DNA from: Amycolatopsis sp. 2-15
GTDB taxonomy: Bacteria > Actinomycetota > Actinomycetes > Mycobacteriales > Pseudonocardiaceae
Reading direction: 5' to 3'
Length of the DNA: 64,000 bases
Assembly (NCBI RefSeq): GCF_030285625.1
Contig: NZ_CP127294.1
Coordinates: 6,542,001 to 6,606,000 of the forward strand
The translations under genes and the position numbers were made by a program. This document shows positions 62,863 through 64,000 of the stretch, piece by piece (position 1 is the first letter of the stretch; each line of letters opens with the position of its first letter). The notes under the pieces were generated by a model. The model was given only the letters and a program-made list of their open reading frames with translations, made no database searches and had not been told where the DNA came from.

Positions 62863-63006
62863 CCGGTAACCATGTCGTTGCTCACGATGAGCTGTGTCAC
62901 CCTTCGGCATCAGCTTCCTCTACTGGGACAGGTTTCGCGCTCCGGCGTGACGCAGACACCGCCTTCCAAGTGCGGATATCCCCCAGTTGGGCTACTGGCG
63001 CTCCGT

Positions 63007-63753
63007 TCACGACAACCGTAACTGACCGTGGTGGGCCGTGGCGGGGCCCAAGTCACCCAACCGGAAGTGTCGGCGGCACAATACCTGATAACGGACCGTA
63101 GTGGATTCAGCATCGGAACGTGCCGAAGCTGAAGATTCAACTACAGACTGTTCGGTATCTGCTACTACAACGGTGTCACCCTCACGGAGTATTTCGTCGT
63201 CCCGCACGCGCGCGTTGAACCGGCCCGGCAGGCCGCACCAGCACAGCACCTCGACCTGCACCGGCTGCAGCTCGTCGGCCAGTTCGAACAGCCGGCCCGC
63301 ACCCGGGAACAGGCGGCTGCGGAAGTCGGTGGCGATACCGAAGCAGTACACGTCGATGCCGGCCTCGTCGGCCAGTTCCGCCAGCTGGTCGACCTGCGCG
63401 GGGGAGAGGAACTGCGCCTCGTCGACGATGATGTAGTCCACGTGCTGCCCGGCGGCCCAGCGCTCGCGCACCAGGTCCCGCACGTCCGTGCGCGTGCCGA
63501 CCTCCGTGGCGCGGCGCGTGATCCCGATCCGGCTGCTGATCTGGGGCGCCCCGGACCGGTCGTGGCGCACCAGCACCAGCCCGCGCCGGCCCTGCCGCGC
63601 GTGGTTGTGGTCGATCTGCAGCGCCAGCGTCGACTTCCCGCAGTCCATCGGGCCGTAGCAGAACTTCAGGCGGCCGCCCCGGGCGCGCGCGGCGGGGACC
63701 GGGGACAGCGCGTCGGTGGGATCGTCGGGAACGGCTTCTTCGAGGGCAGTCAC
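63007..63753 (-). CDS. tdk: Type II thymidine kinase
   Basis: This enzyme phosphorylates thymidine in the salvage pathway. The 248-residue protein has the P-loop GPMDCGKSTLALQID, the DEAQFL Walker-B-type motif and a C-terminal zinc site using VLCWCGLPG and a later CRRH pair. The GTG start gives a 25-residue N-terminal extension before the P-loop domain. It stands alone on the minus strand, with rbpA 225 nt downstream. Confidence 0.93.
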   Translation of the reverse strand: MTALEEAVPDDPTDALSPVPAARARGGRLKFCYGPMDCGKSTLALQIDHNHARQGRRGLVLVRHDRSGAPQISSRIGITRRATEVGTRTDVRDLVRERWAAGQHVDYIIVDEAQFLSPAQVDQLAELADEAGIDVYCFGIATDFRSRLFPGAGRLFELADELQPVQVEVLCWCGLPGRFNARVRDDEILREGDTVVVADTEQSVVESSASARSDAESTTVRYQVLCRRHFRLGDLGPATAHHGQLRLS

Positions 63754-63787
63754 GACGATCGACCCTATCCGGCCCCGGCCCGCCCGC

Positions 63788-64000
63788 TCACAGCACGGCG
63801 GGCGGACGGTTCCCGGCCGCCACGATCGCCCGCCGCACCGGCACCAGCGCCACGAAGACGAACCCGAGGACGAAGAAGATCACCAGCGCGACGATCGCCA
63901 GCCGGAACGAGCCCGTCGCCTGCCCGACGGCCGCGAACACCAGCGGACCCAGCCACGACGTGCCCTTCTCGCCCACGACGTAGAGGGAGTAGTACTGCGC
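63788..64000 (-). CDS. MFS transporter (Atg22/UMF1-like), C-terminal part
   Basis: The frame runs from the window edge to the stop at 63788 and encodes two hydrophobic helices (WLGPLVFAAVGQATGSFRLA and LVIFFVLGFVFVALVPV). This matches the C-terminal end of a major-facilitator transporter of the vacuole-effluxer-like group. Most of the gene lies outside the window, so the family assignment is tentative. Confidence 0.6.
   Translation of the reverse strand, partial: AQYYSLYVVGEKGTSWLGPLVFAAVGQATGSFRLAIVALVIFFVLGFVFVALVPVRRAIVAAGNRPPAVL

Overview
The window comes from a high-GC actinobacterium, most likely a pseudonocardial genus such as Amycolatopsis. The signs are very GC-rich coding with GTG starts, a complete Pup-proteasome locus, RbpA, an actinobacterial HelD/HelR-type RNA polymerase motor, and gene order that follows the mycobacterial mpa-dop-pup-prcBA-pafA-pafBC-tatAC-helY-exonuclease-pepE block. 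Genus assignment is inference. No rRNA, tRNA or CRISPR array was seen, and no intact transposase gene.

Layout. 0.3-12.9 kb: proteasome ATPase (mpa/arc), dop, pup, prcB, prcA and pafA. They are interrupted by a decayed DMT transporter carrying a 285-bp MITE-like element, a small DNA-binding protein flanked by two identical-type palindromes, an aldo/keto reductase, a lipoprotein, a Nudix hydrolase, an esterase remnant and a PAP2-diacylglycerol kinase fusion. 12.9-30.5 kb: pafB-pafC, a small membrane protein, tatA, tatC, a lipid kinase, helY, a duplicated DUF4333/Eis-like pair, a 5'-3' exonuclease, an NAD-binding protein, a CPBP protease, an M24 peptidase and an Lrp regulator. All genes here look intact.

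30.6-44.3 kb is an accessory stretch with many broken genes: two methyltransferase pseudogenes, a frameshifted NDK-like gene, an S53 peptidase tail, a frameshifted serine hydrolase, and a frameshifted KAP NTPase fused to a receiver-like domain. Intact genes among them are an HxlR regulator, a MazF-type toxin-antitoxin pair, an SGNH hydrolase, an ECF sigma/DGPF pair and a secreted beta-helix protein. 44.3-53.4 kb: a HelR-type gene preceded by a 19-bp element resembling the rifamycin-associated element, a secreted DUF6528-like protein, and a four-gene minus-strand operon. That operon encodes a DUF4365-type PD-(D/E)XK nuclease, an unknown protein, a winged-helix protein and a double-NTPase with a HerA-like C-terminus, and is the best candidate here for an undescribed defence system. 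Its ATPase gene reads with one frameshift.

53.5-64 kb: lysine 2,3-aminomutase-like enzyme, BBE-type FAD oxidoreductase, YtcJ-type amidohydrolase, apolipoprotein N-acyltransferase and polyprenol-phosphate mannosyltransferase as separate adjacent genes, frameshifted MerR and alpha/beta-hydrolase genes, rbpA with a textbook sigma-R-type promoter, thymidine kinase, and the C-terminal end of an MFS transporter running off the window.

The first half forms a functional set: PafA attaches Pup to lysines, Dop removes it, Mpa unfolds pupylated clients into the PrcAB core, and PafBC is the DNA-damage transcription activator encoded beside it. Many genes have a TANNNT hexamer 6-8 nt before the start codon and no Shine-Dalgarno, which points to widespread leaderless transcription. 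Several accessory genes differ from a clean reading frame by a single missing base in a short homopolymer, so part of the apparent decay could be sequence error.
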